The position numbers were made by a program, and so were the translations under genes. The notes below the pieces were generated by a model. The model did not search any database. It saw only the letters and a list, made by a program, of their open reading frames with translations, and was not told the origin of the DNA. Positions 18,288-26,358 of a stretch of 64,000 nt of DNA are shown here, one piece after another. Position 1 is the first letter of the stretch; every line of letters starts with the position of its first letter. Source of the DNA: an uncultured Candidatus Melainabacteria bacterium (GTDB taxonomy: Bacteria > Cyanobacteriota > Vampirovibrionia > Gastranaerophilales > Gastranaerophilaceae); contig CAKUUC010000006.1 in assembly GCA_934692625.1 (NCBI GenBank), positions 59,080-123,079 of the forward strand, written 5' to 3'.

Positions 18288-19598
18288 TTAGATAACATTT
18301 TGTATCGGGTGATTTTTTTGTGCTTCAACTCTGTCTTTTATTGCTCCTATTGGTTCGTAGTATGGCGAAACGGTCATAATTTGAGCCGCAATATCAGGAT
18401 AATAATAGATAAACTTCAATTCACTTGTTGTCAATGGTTTTTGGGTGTGAACGTTTGCATAACGTACTAATTCCAAAATGTTCCTTGCTTCGTGTTCGTC
18501 TTTAAATTCAAGTTCCAAATTGTTATAAACGTTTCTAAAACCTTTAATTCCGCCGTATTCACCTGTTGTAATCATTCGACCTGTTTCAATGATTTCAGGT
18601 TCTCCACGTCCAAGTTCTTCAAAGTCATACAATTCGTAATTTCTTCTGTCTTTTAGCGCCCCATCGGCGTGAATTCCGGATTCGTGAGCAAATGCGTTAT
18701 CTCCTACCGCCGGTTGGTTTATAGGAATATCTACACCAAACGCATAAGCCGTATATTTTGCAAGTTCCCACGCTTTATCAAGACGAATATTTTCATCAAT
18801 TTTGTATTTGCCTTTAAAGCCAGCAGATTTTAAGCAAGCCAACAGGCATGATACTAAGTCGGCGTTTCCTGCTCTTTCACCCATTCCGTTTATTGCAGTA
18901 TTTATATAAGCATCAACACCGGCATCTATCGCTGCTCTTGCGCCCATTACAGAACACGCCGTAGCCATTCCTAAATCGTTATGGAAGTGCATTTCAATAG
19001 GCATTTCAGTTTCTTTTGCTATTTTATAAATTCTATCGTAAGTTGTTTGCGGATCTTCATAACCTAATGTATCACAATATCTAAAACGGTAGGCGCCTGA
19101 CTTTTTAGCCTCTTTTGCATATCTGATAAGGAAATCAATATCACTGCGTGATGCATCTTCAGCATTCACGCCGACAATTTTTGCCCCCTTGTCAATTGCG
19201 CATTCAACTGCTTCTTTTGTCATTTTTATAATATCGTCAGGAGTTTTTTTGCCCAAATATTTTCCATTAATCATCTGTTCAGAAGTAGATTGTGACAAAT
19301 TGACATATTTTAATTCCGGAACATTTTTGAATGACGCTTCAACATCTGATGCAATTCCTCTCATCCAGCCTGAAAGCTTTGTCTTTGTAATAACTCCACG
19401 TTTAACAAGTTCTAAATTGCCGTTCAAGTAGTTAAGTTCGTGTTTTGTTGTCGGAAACCCAAATTCAGATTGAGTTATACCCATATCATTCAGCATAAGA
19501 TTGATAATGGTCTTTTGTAGTTTTGCTAATCCGAGTCTTGATGTTTGTACTCCATCACGGTTTGTTACATCGACAAAATATATTCTGTTATCCGCCAT
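18288..19598 (-). CDS. Homocitrate / 2-isopropylmalate synthase family enzyme
   Basis: The 436-residue protein is a DRE-TIM metallolyase (HMGL-like). VDVTNRDGVQTSRLG contains the RDG motif, HFHNDLGMATA gives the metal-ligating His pair, and NTAINGMGERAGN is the GxGERxG signature. FAHESGIHADGALKD is also conserved. Such enzymes condense acetyl-CoA with a 2-oxo acid. The C-terminal allosteric LeuA domain is absent, and the length fits homocitrate synthase (NifV/AksA type) better than leucine-feedback LeuA. Homocitrate, citramalate or related products cannot be distinguished by reading. GAGGAG lies before the ATG. Confidence 0.75.
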   Translation of the reverse strand: MADNRIYFVDVTNRDGVQTSRLGLAKLQKTIINLMLNDMGITQSEFGFPTTKHELNYLNGNLELVKRGVITKTKLSGWMRGIASDVEASFKNVPELKYVNLSQSTSEQMINGKYLGKKTPDDIIKMTKEAVECAIDKGAKIVGVNAEDASRSDIDFLIRYAKEAKKSGAYRFRYCDTLGYEDPQTTYDRIYKIAKETEMPIEMHFHNDLGMATACSVMGARAAIDAGVDAYINTAINGMGERAGNADLVSCLLACLKSAGFKGKYKIDENIRLDKAWELAKYTAYAFGVDIPINQPAVGDNAFAHESGIHADGALKDRRNYELYDFEELGRGEPEIIETGRMITTGEYGGIKGFRNVYNNLELEFKDEHEARNILELVRYANVHTQKPLTTSELKFIYYYPDIAAQIMTVSPYYEPIGAIKDRVEAQKNHPIQNVI

Positions 19599-19706
19599 AA
19601 TTTACTCCTCTTTAGATAAATTATATTATACACAAAATTATATTAATTACCTTGCTTTTTTATATAATATTAATTAAAATAAATAATAAAGAGCAGAGAG
19701 ATAGAA

Positions 19707-21302
19707 ATGAATAATAATACAAAAGTTCTGGAAAAGAAAATTAATAAAGAATTAAAAACTGGAAACGTAAGATCAGCGATAGAATTGTGTCAAATGGAAA
19801 TCCAATCTGACCCGACAAATGCCAATTTACATTTAAGACTAGGTGATTTGTATTTGGCTTGGCATTTGGATATTTATACGTCTGGTCAATATATTGACGA
19901 AGCAATTAAAGAATATAACATTGCTTTAGAATCTTGTCTTGACAATGCTGAAATCTACTACAAAATCGGTATTGCCCAGTTTTATAAAGGTGATTTAGAT
20001 AAGGCAATCAACTATTTTGATAAAGCAACAATGAAAAATGACAAATACGCTCAAGCGTATTATATGCTTGCTGAAACTTATACAAAGAAAGCAAGATTTT
20101 TAGATGCTGAAATCAATGCTAAAAAGGCAATAAAATGCGCACCTTTGGCAAGTTCTTGTGCTCACTATCTTTTGCACAATATTTATAAAGTTTCGTCTTT
20201 CAGAATTTTCAAAAATAAGATTAAGTCTGCTTACGAATATCTGATGTCAGCGTTAACATTGCCGTTTGATTCGGAAGCGTTGAAAAAAGTAAAAACTTCA
20301 TTATCGTATGTGAAGTTTTTACCGATATTGTTCAAAGGTTATTTGCAAGTTCAAACAAAGGGGCTTGATAATGCACTAGATGTATATATTGAAGCAGTTG
20401 ACAAGGCTCCTGGGTTTGTTCCACTATATTGTCTTTTAGGGGATATTTATTCTACATTGGGACAATTTGAAGATGCAATAACTGAATACAGAATGGCAAT
20501 TTGGCTTGATAATTTGAATATTCCTGCATATCGTCATCTTTGCAAGGCTTATGAGGATTTAGGCGATTATGACAGCGCAATTGATATTTATCAAAAACTT
20601 ATTCAAATTATGCCTAATATGCCTGAATTTCATTCGAATTTAGCAAATATTTTGTATGTAAAAGGCGATATTGATGGTGCAATTTCGCATTTCCAAACTG
20701 CAGTAACTCTTAACCCTAATAAAGAGTGGACAAGTGTTGTAAACCAAACTTTGGGATATGTTTTCCAAGAGGCAAAACAAGATTTAGATGCTGCGATTAC
20801 ATCTTACCAAAGTGCATACTTGCTAACACCTGAAGATATTGATATTTATATCAATTTGGGTAGTGCATTTTATGATAAAGAAGATTATGACAATGCTTTA
20901 GCCGTTTATAGAAACGCTCTAGATTTGAACCCGCAAAATGCAAAAATTCATTGTAACTTAGGGTTTTTGTATTGGGGCAAAGGTGATACTGATGAAGCAA
21001 TCAGAGAATATGAACAGGCTATTGAATTTGACAAAAACTACGATATTGCGTATAACAATTTGGGTGTAATTTATCTTGATGATTTGGGCAAAGTCAAAGA
21101 AGCAACAGAAATGTTCAAAAAATCTGTTGAATGCAATCCAAATTATGCATTAGCACACTTTAATTTGGCTCGTTCAATTGCAATTACAGGCGATAAAATT
21201 GAAGCAGCTAAGTTATATCAAATTGCGCAAGATATCAACAAGGTTACAAACGAAATAGATCCTCAAGATATCACTGATAAAATTAATGCATTGTTTGAAT
21301 AG
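19707..21302 (+). CDS. TPR-repeat protein
   Basis: The 531-residue protein consists of about 12 tetratricopeptide repeats from residue 35 to the end. Clear examples are AEIYYKIGIAQFYKGDLDKA, AKIHCNLGFLYWGKGDTDEA and YDIAYNNLGVIYLDDLGKVK. There is no signal peptide or transmembrane segment, so it is probably a cytoplasmic scaffold. The central region (about 155-215) is less regular. Ribosome binding site AGAGAG lies upstream. It appears monocistronic and ends directly against the stop codon of the convergent HTH gene. TPR proteins of this type in cyanobacteria mediate complexes, but the partner is unknown. Confidence 0.85.
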   Translation: MNNNTKVLEKKINKELKTGNVRSAIELCQMEIQSDPTNANLHLRLGDLYLAWHLDIYTSGQYIDEAIKEYNIALESCLDNAEIYYKIGIAQFYKGDLDKAINYFDKATMKNDKYAQAYYMLAETYTKKARFLDAEINAKKAIKCAPLASSCAHYLLHNIYKVSSFRIFKNKIKSAYEYLMSALTLPFDSEALKKVKTSLSYVKFLPILFKGYLQVQTKGLDNALDVYIEAVDKAPGFVPLYCLLGDIYSTLGQFEDAITEYRMAIWLDNLNIPAYRHLCKAYEDLGDYDSAIDIYQKLIQIMPNMPEFHSNLANILYVKGDIDGAISHFQTAVTLNPNKEWTSVVNQTLGYVFQEAKQDLDAAITSYQSAYLLTPEDIDIYINLGSAFYDKEDYDNALAVYRNALDLNPQNAKIHCNLGFLYWGKGDTDEAIREYEQAIEFDKNYDIAYNNLGVIYLDDLGKVKEATEMFKKSVECNPNYALAHFNLARSIAITGDKIEAAKLYQIAQDINKVTNEIDPQDITDKINALFE

Positions 21303-21542
21303 TTAAATTCCCCTTTTATGTATATAAAGGTCGTAATTTAAAATATCAAGAATTTCCGCTAATTCGGAAACTCGGATTGTCTTGTTACGAAATTTATTAC
21401 TCAAATTGCGGTTGCTGTCGCTTTTGTTGTATTTTTTGTTTACTTCTTCTTTTACTTTTAAAACGGTAAATCCGTTCATTGCTGCCAAATATTTTATTTG
21501 AAGCGCAAGATTTTCGGTTTCCAATTTAACTTCATTATCCAT
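21303..21542 (-). CDS. Small HTH-like protein divergent from prepilin
   Basis: The 79-residue protein is predicted to be DNA-binding. SNRNLSNKFRNKTIRVSELA followed by EILDILNYDLYI resembles the small phage/Clostridial HTH family with an N-S-N-K-x-R-x-x-T-I-x-x-x-E-A pattern. It differs from the two XRE proteins at 640 and 6262, but it occupies the same position: divergent from a prepilin gene, here with 105 bp between starts. The intergenic region carries TAGTGTAT twice (21562-21569 and 21602-21609) and a near-inverted GATACTA (21551-21557). These are candidate operator sites. The stop codon abuts the TPR gene stop. Confidence 0.6.
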   Translation of the reverse strand: MDNEVKLETENLALQIKYLAAMNGFTVLKVKEEVNKKYNKSDSNRNLSNKFRNKTIRVSELAEILDILNYDLYIHKRGI

Positions 21543-21647
21543 TTTTCAATGATACTATTTTTAGTGTATAAAACCAATATTGATTGACTTTATTCATTAT
21601 ATAGTGTATTCTCACAATAATAGATGAATATTTTAAAAGGAGAAAAT

Positions 21648-22376
21648 ATGAAGAAAGGGTTTACGCTTGCAGAAGTTTTAATAACTATCGGGATTGTTGG
21701 AGTTGTTTCTGCAATGACAATACCTTCTCTCATAAATTATTACAAAGCTAAAGAATTGGAAGTTCGATTTAAAAAGGCTGATGCAATACTTTCGCAAGCA
21801 CTTTTAAAAACCGCTAATGAATATGGTTATGACTCAATTTCAAGTTTTAATATCCCAGGGCGAAAAGTTACAGATGAAAATCTTGCAGAACTTAAAGAGC
21901 AAGTTGTAGAACTTAACAAGATATGGCTTAAACAGTTTACGAATGCAGAACCTCTTAGAATTCAGGATAAAGTGCATTACTATTATCAAAAAGCGTGCCA
22001 CAATTTGACCGGTGAAATTTTTGGTATGTATCGAACATGTTGGTTTAGTTTTGGGCAACCGTATCAGTTGCCTGATGGGTTGCTTGTTAGTGAATTACGG
22101 GCGCAAAATGGCGGTGTTAATCACCCAGGGCTTATAATGTTTTTCTTTGATACGAATGGACCTGCACAGGGACCAAATCGCTGGGGACACGATTTATTTT
22201 TGTATTATTCTGATATTGATTATGCAACTTTTTGTAATCCAACGGCAAAAATATCTTCCAACAATTTTGGTTGTTATCATTATGCTCACAAAAATATCAA
22301 TCCGGCAGGCAAAAATAAACCGTATTGGGATATTTTGTTCAAACCGTCGAGTTATTGGCAGAATGCTAATAAATAA
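21648..22376 (+). CDS. Type IV prepilin-like exported protein
   Basis: The 242-residue product starts MKKGFTLAEVLITIGIVG, a canonical prepilin leader cut after Gly4, with Glu at +5. The middle region is variable relative to the prepilins at 551 and 6547. The C-terminal block is conserved: FDTNGPAQGPNRWGHDLF, then FCNP, FGCYHYAHKNINP and YWDILFKPSSYW. Four to six cysteines suggest disulfide stabilisation. The frame opens at 21624, but AAGGAG sits 7 nt before the ATG at 21648, which also gives the typical leader. A divergent HTH gene lies upstream. pilT at 51400 shows that pilus retraction machinery exists in this genome. Confidence 0.9.
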   Translation: MKKGFTLAEVLITIGIVGVVSAMTIPSLINYYKAKELEVRFKKADAILSQALLKTANEYGYDSISSFNIPGRKVTDENLAELKEQVVELNKIWLKQFTNAEPLRIQDKVHYYYQKACHNLTGEIFGMYRTCWFSFGQPYQLPDGLLVSELRAQNGGVNHPGLIMFFFDTNGPAQGPNRWGHDLFLYYSDIDYATFCNPTAKISSNNFGCYHYAHKNINPAGKNKPYWDILFKPSSYWQNANK

Positions 22377-22440
22377 TTAACAGATTCTTACAAAGCGAAC
22401 CAATGAGCCTACGGTGAGTGGGTTGAGCCTGTATCAAACT

Positions 22441-25400
22441 CTAATCAACTGAGAAGATTTCTCTGATATCGTCCATCGTAAGTGATTTTGTAATGTTTCT
22501 ATCTACTGAAATTACGCTATCAACAAGGTTTCTTTTGATTGTTTTAAGTTTTTGGATTTTTTCTTCAACCGTATTTTTAGTAATAAGTCTATAAACAAAT
22601 ACTTTTTTAGTTTGCCCGATACGATAAGCACGGTCAGTTGCTTGGTCTTCAACAGCAGGGTTCCACCATGGGTCGTAATGGATTACATAATCAGCACCGG
22701 TCAAGTTCAAACCTGTACCACCGGCTTTCAAACTGATTAAGAAAATTGGGATAGTCGGGTCGGTATTGAATCTTTCGACTGCACCTTGTCTATCTTTAGT
22801 TTTACCGGTCAAGTATTCGTACTTAATACCTGATTTATCAAGCCAAGCTTTGATAATATCTAACATATCAACGAATTGGCTGAATAACAAAATTCTGTGT
22901 TTTTCTGAGATAATTTCTTCCAACATAACTTTGAGTTTTTCAAATTTACCGGAAGAAATAACGTTTTTAACATTATTTTTGTCATACAATCTCGGGTGAC
23001 AGCAAATTTGGCGCATACGTAACAATGCTGAGAAGATAGACAATCTACTCTTTTCAAGTCCGTTTTGCTCGATAGATTTGAACAATTCTTCTTTTGTACT
23101 GTCAAGAACTTGCAAGTAGAAATCTCTTTGGTCATCTGTCAATTCGCAGTATGCAATGTTTTCAACCTTATCCGGCAAATCTTTAGCAACATCACGTTTC
23201 ATACGACGTAAGATGAATGGATAAATCTGCAATTTCAAACGCTTTTCAACAACTTTGTCTTGATGTTCCATAATCGGATTAACGTATCTTGAATTGAAAT
23301 CCGCCATAGTAAACAAAAATCCTGGCATTAGGAAATCAAATACTGACCACAATTCTTCCAATTTGTTTTCAATCGGAGTACCTGAAAGTGCCAATTTGTG
23401 TTGCGATGTCAATTGTTTAACCGCTTGCGCTGTTTGTGATGTCGCATTTTTGATATTTTGAGATTCATCTAAAATTACGTATCTGAAATTGATATCTTTC
23501 AACTTTTTAATATCTCGTCTTAACAGAGCATAACTTGTGATAACAACGTCATATTTTGGAATTTTGTCAAAGAATTGTTTTCTTTCGCCGCCTTGAAGTT
23601 TTAAGCAAGACAATGTTGGTGCAAATTTTTGAATTTCTGATTCCCAGTTAAATACAACGGTTGTCGGTGCAATAACCAAAGTTGGCATTGGTCCGTCTTC
23701 TTCTTTAGCCTTTTGCAAAACGGTCAAGGCTTGCAGTGTTTTACCTAGCCCCATATCATCTGCCAAAATACCGTTCAAGCCGTATTTGTACATAAACCAC
23801 AACCAGCCGAAACCTTTCAGTTGATATTCACGAAATTCTGCATTGATACCTTTGGGCAAGGTTAAAGTTTCAACAGTCGAGAAGGTTGACATTTGTTCCC
23901 AGAATGTCTTAAATCTGTCGCTCAAAATCAACTCAACACCTAAGTTTTTCAACTCGTTAATCAAGCCTGCACGATAAGTTTTTACCGTAAATCTATTGTC
24001 AGGATTTCTAAATACGTCAAATGAGTTGAAAGAACGCATCATTGAGTAAATATTTTGTGCCGGATATTCAACAAAGCCTAAACTTCTTATTCTTGCGTAT
24101 TTTTCACCACTTTGAATTGTATCGTAAATCTCATCAAAACTGATAATTTCATCACCGGCTTGACCGTAAATACTGATATCAAAACTGTCAGGTTGTTCTT
24201 CTGAAAAGTCAATTTTAGCACACAATTTGAACGGTTCGTCCATCAACTTGAAAAATGATATATCATCTTTTTCTTCAAATCTCCAACCATCGCCGGCTTG
24301 TTTCAAGTAATAATTGTAAAAATCAATTGCATTTTCCTTTTCTAATGCAAGGTTATTAGTTTGCATTGGAACAAATTTGCAAGCCAAAAGCATAGCATAG
24401 GCTTCGTTTTCGTGTTTAATATTACGTTTAACCCAATAAATCAAATCTTCATCAGGTTTTTTGACGGTAATATATTGAACTTTATCTGCATTAGTTTTTG
24501 AATATGGAACTCTAACCCCGTCGTATTCAAAGTCTAAGTAGGCTTTTAGTGATTGGTCATAATCTATTCCCATTGTTACAACGTTAATCGGTGGACGTTG
24601 TTCTAACATTAGTTTCGAAATTTTTTCATCAACAACGACGTCCATAACTTGTTGCAATTTTGGTAAATCTTCGTAAATAAACTTTCCGCCTTCTGAATCT
24701 TTCAAGTCCGTAAATGATGATTTGATAATATTTTGCGGAATATTTTGAATAGCAACACTTGTAGGGAAAATTATATTTTTGTATCTTCCCCATTTCAAAT
24801 GTCTTGAAAAATATCTTACTTCTTCAAACGGGTAAACGTCGTCACTATCAGGTCTTTGCCATTCTAAAGATAATAACAATGTTCCTGCGGTGTTTGAAGT
24901 GTTTACGTATAAAACCAATTTCCATTCTTGGTCAGTGAATTTCAAACGTTCTTTTGTTTTTTCATCAAGGACTTCATCTGCTTTTGATAATAGAGAAAAC
25001 ATCGGTCCGAATTTTGAAATCGGAATGTCATACCAACCGGCTTTTTTGTCTTGACGTGAAATTTTTAATAATTGTTGGAATATCAACAATTCAACTTTTT
25101 GAGAAGAGTTTAAATCAAACGCAGGGTCTTGCTTTTGCGCTTCTATAACTCCTCGCAAAATCGGTTCAATTTGTCGAACAATTTTTCCTGTATCTCTTGA
25201 ACGAACCAAAACAGAGAAGAAATTTGCTTTTCTTTTTGGGTTGAAATGGAAAATATAATTGCCTTGCGGTTCTTCTTGTAAGGCTGTATTTTCGTCAGGA
25301 AAATCAAATTCCATACCGAATTTTGTTTCAAGCCAATCTTCGTAAGCGTGTTCGTCAATTGCTTTTAGTGCAACAGCAACAGCATGTTTGCACCATTCTT

Positions 25401-25623
25401 CTTTTAGTGGACAATTACAACGTGCTTCTACTTTGTTCTTTTTGAATATTAAGTCAGTGTTGTAATGGTCTTGAAAGTTACCTTTAACTTTGCCCATGTA
25501 GAAATTCTTTTCAGGATAATTGTCAAACACCATATCTTTTGTATGATATTCGTAACCTCTACGCCAACTACCTGGACTTGCGTTATCTTTTATAAATTTG
25601 TAATTGAATTTTGTGTTACTCAT
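22441..25623 (-). CDS. SNF2-family helicase with SWIM zinc finger
   Basis: The 1060-residue protein has an N-terminal SWIM finger (CNCPLKEEWCKHAVAVAL, about 69-86; CxCx-CxH). A long middle region follows, then a full SNF2 ATPase: Walker A ILADDMGLGKTLQALTVL (about 625), DEAD-like VILDESQNIKNA, SGTPIENKLEELWS, and a helicase C domain with LLFSQFVDMLDIIKAWL, LISLKAGGTGLNLTGADYVI and DQATDRAYRIGQ. These proteins translocate on double-stranded DNA and are common in cyanobacteria and Firmicutes; proposed roles lie in transcription or DNA repair. It has its own promoter-like sequence (25704-25731), a GC-rich leader and a weak ribosome binding site. Confidence 0.92.
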   Translation of the reverse strand: MSNTKFNYKFIKDNASPGSWRRGYEYHTKDMVFDNYPEKNFYMGKVKGNFQDHYNTDLIFKKNKVEARCNCPLKEEWCKHAVAVALKAIDEHAYEDWLETKFGMEFDFPDENTALQEEPQGNYIFHFNPKRKANFFSVLVRSRDTGKIVRQIEPILRGVIEAQKQDPAFDLNSSQKVELLIFQQLLKISRQDKKAGWYDIPISKFGPMFSLLSKADEVLDEKTKERLKFTDQEWKLVLYVNTSNTAGTLLLSLEWQRPDSDDVYPFEEVRYFSRHLKWGRYKNIIFPTSVAIQNIPQNIIKSSFTDLKDSEGGKFIYEDLPKLQQVMDVVVDEKISKLMLEQRPPINVVTMGIDYDQSLKAYLDFEYDGVRVPYSKTNADKVQYITVKKPDEDLIYWVKRNIKHENEAYAMLLACKFVPMQTNNLALEKENAIDFYNYYLKQAGDGWRFEEKDDISFFKLMDEPFKLCAKIDFSEEQPDSFDISIYGQAGDEIISFDEIYDTIQSGEKYARIRSLGFVEYPAQNIYSMMRSFNSFDVFRNPDNRFTVKTYRAGLINELKNLGVELILSDRFKTFWEQMSTFSTVETLTLPKGINAEFREYQLKGFGWLWFMYKYGLNGILADDMGLGKTLQALTVLQKAKEEDGPMPTLVIAPTTVVFNWESEIQKFAPTLSCLKLQGGERKQFFDKIPKYDVVITSYALLRRDIKKLKDINFRYVILDESQNIKNATSQTAQAVKQLTSQHKLALSGTPIENKLEELWSVFDFLMPGFLFTMADFNSRYVNPIMEHQDKVVEKRLKLQIYPFILRRMKRDVAKDLPDKVENIAYCELTDDQRDFYLQVLDSTKEELFKSIEQNGLEKSRLSIFSALLRMRQICCHPRLYDKNNVKNVISSGKFEKLKVMLEEIISEKHRILLFSQFVDMLDIIKAWLDKSGIKYEYLTGKTKDRQGAVERFNTDPTIPIFLISLKAGGTGLNLTGADYVIHYDPWWNPAVEDQATDRAYRIGQTKKVFVYRLITKNTVEEKIQKLKTIKRNLVDSVISVDRNITKSLTMDDIREIFSVD

Positions 25624-25703
25624 CTATAGAGTATATCTCTTTCTTTTCCGGCGGAGCAACGAACCCAATACAGACAATCTCTGCAACCCCCCGCTACACC
25701 ATG

Positions 25704-25731
25704 ATTATACAATACAAAAATAAAAACGCAA
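25704..25731 (-). promoter_or_regulatory. Promoter of SNF2 gene
   Basis: On the minus strand, TTGCGT (25726-25731) and TATAAT (25704-25709) are spaced by 16 bp. Transcription would start near 25697. That gives a GC-rich leader starting around ATGGTGTAGCGGGG, a motif that recurs at 47522-47535. Confidence 0.55.
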
Positions 25732-25782
25732 TAGTTTAATTTAAGGATACTTAATATTACCCGAATAAATGTGCTTGTGTGG

Positions 25783-25811
25783 TTTATTTTATTTCAATTG
25801 TGTGCTAAAAT
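25783..25811 (+). promoter_or_regulatory. Extended -10 promoter of small exported protein gene
   Basis: TTTATT (25783-25788), a 17-bp spacer and TAAAAT (25806-25811) preceded by TGC form an extended -10 promoter. It lies 34 bp upstream of the ATG at 25846. Confidence 0.55.
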
Positions 25812-25845
25812 TGTGGTGTAAACAAGTTTAAATAAGAGGGTAAAA

Positions 25846-26334
25846 ATGAAAAAGTTAAATGTTTTGATATTTTCAATATTGTTACTAACAGGGATTTGTG
25901 TAAGCACTAACTTAATTAGTGAACAAACTCACGCTCAACAATCTTATGGAGTACAACAACAAGTTCAATATATTGACGTAAATCCGTTATCAGTTGTTGC
26001 TAATCCGCATCAATACTTGAACAAATATATCAGAATTCGTGCAAAATTCGACAAGTTTTCTACTTTAGGGCTTGACTACACTCCGGCTCTTCGTCCGCAC
26101 GAAAAATTCATTTCTTTCTTGATACAAAGACCCGATATTACAAACCACAATATTCCTTTATCTGAATTTAAAATGTTCCTAAGCAAAGAACTTGCTGAAA
26201 AAAATATTGATCTTGATGCAGGTGATGAAATCTTATTTAGCGGAAAAGTCTTTTCGACGGCATTGGGTGACCCTTGGATGGACGTAACGAATTTCCAAGT
26301 AATTAACAAAGTTAAAAAATCACCGTTAAAATAA
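25846..26334 (+). CDS. Exported protein, possible OB-fold, unknown function
   Basis: The 162-residue protein has a signal peptide (MKKLNVLIFSILLLTGICVS, probable cut after THAQ). The mature part is a compact domain: VDVNPLSVVANPHQYLNKYI-like start (YIDVNPLSVVANPHQYLNKY), IRIRAKFDKFSTLG, AGDEILFSGKVFSTALG and DPWMDVTNFQVI. The alternation of a conserved strand, a G-K strand and a final V-x-x-F strand resembles an OB-fold as in small periplasmic nucleic-acid or ligand-binding proteins, but I cannot assign a family. A cysteine at residue 18 is not in a convincing lipobox. GAGGGT precedes the ATG. It lies 24 bp before the DUF3536 gene and may be co-transcribed. Confidence 0.65.
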   Translation: MKKLNVLIFSILLLTGICVSTNLISEQTHAQQSYGVQQQVQYIDVNPLSVVANPHQYLNKYIRIRAKFDKFSTLGLDYTPALRPHEKFISFLIQRPDITNHNIPLSEFKMFLSKELAEKNIDLDAGDEILFSGKVFSTALGDPWMDVTNFQVINKVKKSPLK

Positions 26335-26358
26335 AAAAGTTTACAGTCAATATAAGGT

